From NCBI RefSeq assembly GCF_022346885.1, contig NZ_JAKRNK010000004.1, positions 186,001 through 250,000 on the forward strand: a stretch of 64,000 bases of DNA. Reading direction: 5' to 3'. Of the stretch, positions 61,646 through 64,000 are shown one piece after another (within the stretch, counting starts at the first letter, position 1; every line of letters begins with the position of its first letter). The notes beneath the pieces are model-generated. The model did no database searches, was not told the origin of the DNA, and saw nothing but the letters and a program-made list of their open reading frames with translations. The position numbers were made by a program, and so were the translations under genes. This DNA is from Paenibacillus sp. ACRRX (lineage in GTDB: Bacteria; Bacillota; Bacilli; Paenibacillales; Paenibacillaceae).

Positions 61646-61694
61646 AAATAACCTTCCATCTGCTCAGGCATGCAAATGTGAAGGTTATTTGTTG
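61646..61694 (+). terminator. Terminator of the DUF1360 gene
   Basis: AAATAACCTTC (61646-61656) and GAAGGTTATTT (61680-61690) form an 11-bp stem followed by GTTG. Confidence 0.65.
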
Positions 61695-61892
61695 CGAAAG
61701 TTTAAAAGCTGCACATCTTCGTTAAATGAAAGCCTTCTATTTTTTCCTTCATCCTTTTCATCTACGTTATACTGAAGCAGTCTACTCTTTACATAATTTC
61801 TAGTAAAGATAAGATAATAACCTTCTCATGTTGTAAACATAAGTTTACTTCCAATATATTTACTTTAAGATACATTAATGGAGAATAATGAA

Positions 61893-61939
61893 TTGAAACC
61901 AAAAATTTTTGTTCTATAATGAAATCACTTTCGCGAAAG
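61893..61939 (+). promoter_or_regulatory. Promoter with palindrome at the start site
   Basis: TTGAAA (61893-61898), a 16-base spacer, TATAAT (61915-61920), then the perfect 12-bp palindrome CTTTCGCGAAAG (61928-61939) about where transcription would begin. A repressor bound there would block the toxin-like gene. The leader would be about 110 bases. Confidence 0.6.
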
Positions 61940-62036
61940 AAGGTAAAAAAATACATTTTAAAAAACTCCTTGAAAATCACTTAAAGCTTATATTTTTATT
62001 AAACACCGTTTTTATTTGAGGAGGTATTATTTTAAT

Positions 62037-62711
62037 ATGAAGAATAAATGGAATAAATCTATTGCCTTTCTACTTGTGACGGTATTGTTATTTGTGTTCC
62101 CTATCTCATCATATGCATCGAATCAGAGCGCCTCAAATATCTATTCACAAGTTTTACATTTCTCCACTCCACAGGATAACTACCAAGAAAAACCATCTCA
62201 GACTAATGCTGTAGGCGCTGTAGGTGCTGTTATTGGCTTGATTGAACTTTTAGAACTTCTAGGTTGGCTGGCTGCGGCAACTATTGTGTTAATAGAAGGT
62301 AAAGCATTAGTTGATGACGTTTTCCAAGAACTATATAGAAACTCTGAGAAGACAGAGTTTAAATACCATAAAGTATCTTTTAATTACAGCAACAAAAGCA
62401 AACTGCTAATTGGAGAAGCTATGAACAAAGAGGCAGCACTTGCCTATTATGCGACTGGTAAATACAATGATGTATGGACAGCCAAAGAAAGCGATGCTAT
62501 AGCTTTAGCACGTGCGGCATCTGGTGGTTTGACTCCAAAAGGGCAGGAAAATCATTATGACTCAGGTTATGTAGGCATTATGTATTACAACCATTACCAC
62601 GATACCTATAGAACTCACGGACATGTATTTTATGGGATGTCAGCAAGAGAAGGTAAGAATCCAAGAACATTATATATCAATCCCTTCGTTTCTTTACCAC
62701 AGGCTAGTTAG
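62037..62711 (+). CDS. Secreted toxin-like protein (SAR2788-type architecture)
   Basis: A 224-residue exported protein: signal peptide (about 1-28, SSYAS cleavage), a variable linker, one long hydrophobic segment (about 57-95, AVGAVGAVIGLIELLELLGW then helices), and a C-terminal domain with SDAIALARAASGGLTPKGQENHYDSGY and GHVFYG. The His-rich end NHYHDTYRTHGHVFYG resembles C-termini of small secreted toxins and polymorphic toxin domains as I remember them. GAGGAGGT is about 12 bases before the ATG at 62037. The following gene is 32 bases on and may be its immunity partner. Low GC suggests transfer. Confidence 0.55.
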   Translation: MKNKWNKSIAFLLVTVLLFVFPISSYASNQSASNIYSQVLHFSTPQDNYQEKPSQTNAVGAVGAVIGLIELLELLGWLAAATIVLIEGKALVDDVFQELYRNSEKTEFKYHKVSFNYSNKSKLLIGEAMNKEAALAYYATGKYNDVWTAKESDAIALARAASGGLTPKGQENHYDSGYVGIMYYNHYHDTYRTHGHVFYGMSAREGKNPRTLYINPFVSLPQAS

Positions 62712-62743
62712 CAAACCATCTTTATTATGGCCAGGTGAATTCT

Positions 62744-63229
62744 ATGGATTATGATTTTTTATCAGAACAATTTAAACGGCTAAGTCTTCCCAATCAATTT
62801 ACGTTAAAAGAAATAGACCAAAGACTTAAAACAAGATACTTGGCAAGCTCAATCGATATCTCCTACTTTGAAGACTTGAGCAAAGATCCTCATGCTTGTT
62901 ATGCCGATGGTGTTGCCGCTTATAAAGTGGACCATCCCGCAATACTGAAAGAATTATGCGAAAGAGAAACAACCTTTCAACAAAGATCCATTGATGAAAA
63001 ACAAGGATGGTTTAATTACGATCCCGTCAGCGAGAGAACCGGATATATTTTTATTGAATCCAAAGATCACATATACCCGAGTGGATGGACCGTCCGCGGT
63101 GGTTCTGCTCTCTTGTACGATGAAATTATCGTCCTTTCGGGTATAGAGCCTCAGCATATGGTTGTTAAAGAAAGTTTTTATCAACAATACCTTAGAGCAT
63201 TGGTGTTCGCAGGCTACATTTACGAGTAA
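62744..63229 (+). CDS. Hypothetical protein, possible immunity partner
   Basis: A 161-residue soluble protein without signal peptide. It is rich in aromatic and charged residues; HIYPSGWTVRGGSALLYDEIIVLSG is the most ordered-looking stretch. AGGTGA is 5 bases before the ATG at 62744. It follows the toxin-like gene by 32 bases on the same strand and has the same AT-rich composition. Cytosolic location and pairing are consistent with an immunity protein, but no family is recognised. Confidence 0.5.
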   Translation: MDYDFLSEQFKRLSLPNQFTLKEIDQRLKTRYLASSIDISYFEDLSKDPHACYADGVAAYKVDHPAILKELCERETTFQQRSIDEKQGWFNYDPVSERTGYIFIESKDHIYPSGWTVRGGSALLYDEIIVLSGIEPQHMVVKESFYQQYLRALVFAGYIYE

Positions 63230-63443
63230 ACGTTATATCATAAATAATATCGCAAAAATAATGAAGCATTATTTTGACCTATTATCGCCATCATATTTTT
63301 ACAAAAGTTGACTGTTCCACATGTAACATCCACAATTTTCGACATCACATCGACATCTTGTCCCTGCCAAAATGCCCGAAATGTGCAATTCCTTAGCGCC
63401 TCGTGATATATTCAATATAAATCTTGAACGAGGAGGAATTACG

Positions 63444-63707
63444 ATGTCCCAACCCTCATCCAACCGTGCATTTTTGCTCGGCTCGATCGTCGGAGCCGTA
63501 ATCGGAGGTGCGGCAGCCCTGCTCCTAGCGCCAAAGTCTGGACGCGAACTTCGTGGAAACATCACAGACGGTGTACAGCAAGCACGTAAAGGAACGCAGC
63601 AAATGCTTCGGAACCTCGATTTGATTGATCATAAGCCAGCTGCCTGGATTGACATCACACCGCAGCGTGCTTCCCAATCCGCGAATGCAGACAATGGGCA
63701 CAAATAG
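63444..63707 (+). CDS. YtxH domain protein
   Basis: An 87-residue membrane-associated protein. FLLGSIVGAVIGGAAALLLAPKSGRELR is the YtxH signature: a Gly-rich membrane helix followed by the conserved APKSG(R/K)ELR motif. GAGGAGG is 8 bases before the ATG at 63444, and the frame opens at 63372. YtxH proteins are linked to general stress in Bacillus; the exact function is unknown. Confidence 0.85.
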   Translation: MSQPSSNRAFLLGSIVGAVIGGAAALLLAPKSGRELRGNITDGVQQARKGTQQMLRNLDLIDHKPAAWIDITPQRASQSANADNGHK

Positions 63708-63764
63708 CGTCTGCTTCACACTCGCATCATGCCTGGGACTAGCTGTGCTAGCTAGGGCTGCAAG

Positions 63765-63796
63765 GCTCTGTTCACCTATGAACAGGGCTTTTCTTG
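63765..63796 (+). terminator. Terminator of the ytxH-like gene
   Basis: GCTCTGTTC (63765-63773) and GAACAGGGC (63780-63788) form a stem with one wobble, followed by TTTTCTT. Confidence 0.8.
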
Positions 63797-64000
63797 TCCT
63801 ATTTTTTGCATTTAAGTTCACATCATATATGACTTCTGACGAGCTTTTAAATCAAAATAAACTTCTCATTACCTCATTAAAAACAGCTCCCGAACTCTGC
63901 ATGTATCGCATTTGTGATTTCTCCTATTGCATATTTACGATTCACGTTATAACGTATGGATGTTCGGTATAAAAATCGAATAGAAGTAGAAGTCTAAACT

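Larger units (their letters stand above)
61571..62036. other. AT-rich intergenic region upstream of the toxin-like gene
   Basis: 466 bases with lower GC than the left neighbour. It holds the terminator at 61646-61694 and the promoter with palindrome at 61893-61939. A 63-codon minus-strand frame at 61789-61980 lacks support. Confidence 0.5.

Noticed and set aside
1-64000. CRISPR arrays, tRNA/rRNA genes, insertion sequences, prophage
   Set aside because: No regularly spaced repeats, no transposase or integrase-like frame, and no tRNA- or rRNA-like stretch noticed on either strand.

Overview
The window looks like a chromosomal segment of a low-to-mid GC, spore-forming Bacillota, most likely Paenibacillus or a close relative. 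This rests on gene content (EcsAB, BdbCD, bacilliredoxin, a KinB-like orphan kinase, YtrAB-like module, YtxH, DUF1360), strong AGGAGG-type ribosome sites with many GTG/TTG starts, a BirA box and cre-like sites of Bacillus type. I saw no rRNA, tRNA, CRISPR array, insertion sequence or prophage. About 56 protein genes (one broken, one cut by the left edge) can be supported; most lie on the minus strand.

Layout. 1-8 kb: a secreted family 85 endoglycosidase under cre-like sites, mutY, a lipoprotein cytochrome c, a second lipoprotein, acpS, a small protein and a lone bioA under a BirA box. 8-17 kb: a MarR-led heterodimeric ABC exporter, a YtrA-like GntR/ABC module and a divergent hydrolase. 17-29 kb: a WcbI-like protein, nadE, bacilliredoxin, a 35-residue peptide, a membrane protein, an orphan sensor kinase, a BaiN-like flavoprotein, ecsAB, a glycosyltransferase and a quinone reductase opposite an MhqR-like regulator. 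29-41 kb: a substrate-binding lipoprotein coupled to a GGDEF-EAL protein, two 14-TM MFS exporters, and a TetR-EcfT-S-EcfA transporter operon. 41-43 kb: an AT-rich island with a split sigma-like gene pair and a DUF3238-like gene. 43-61 kb: asnB, a lipase-like hydrolase, a frameshifted EamA transporter, a GH35 beta-galactosidase, a chemoreceptor, bdbDC, a cell-wall-binding-repeat protein, cadC-cadA-like metal efflux, a 3-methyladenine glycosylase, a RecB-type nuclease and an SRAP protein with altered active-site residues. 61-64 kb: an AT-rich toxin-like/partner pair and a ytxH-like gene.

The most unusual signals are: (1) the two-gene sigma-like pair whose upstream region shares a motif with the region upstream of the neighbouring DUF3238-like gene; (2) three copies of a TGAC-N6-GTCA palindrome between the TetR gene and the divergent MFS gene; (3) segments inside bioA and ecfT tiled by long perfect inverted repeats; (4) a toxin-like secreted protein with a palindrome at its predicted transcription start; (5) a YtrA-type operator overlapping a promoter of a divergent hydrolase. 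All functional statements are from reading the sequence and from family knowledge; nothing was searched.
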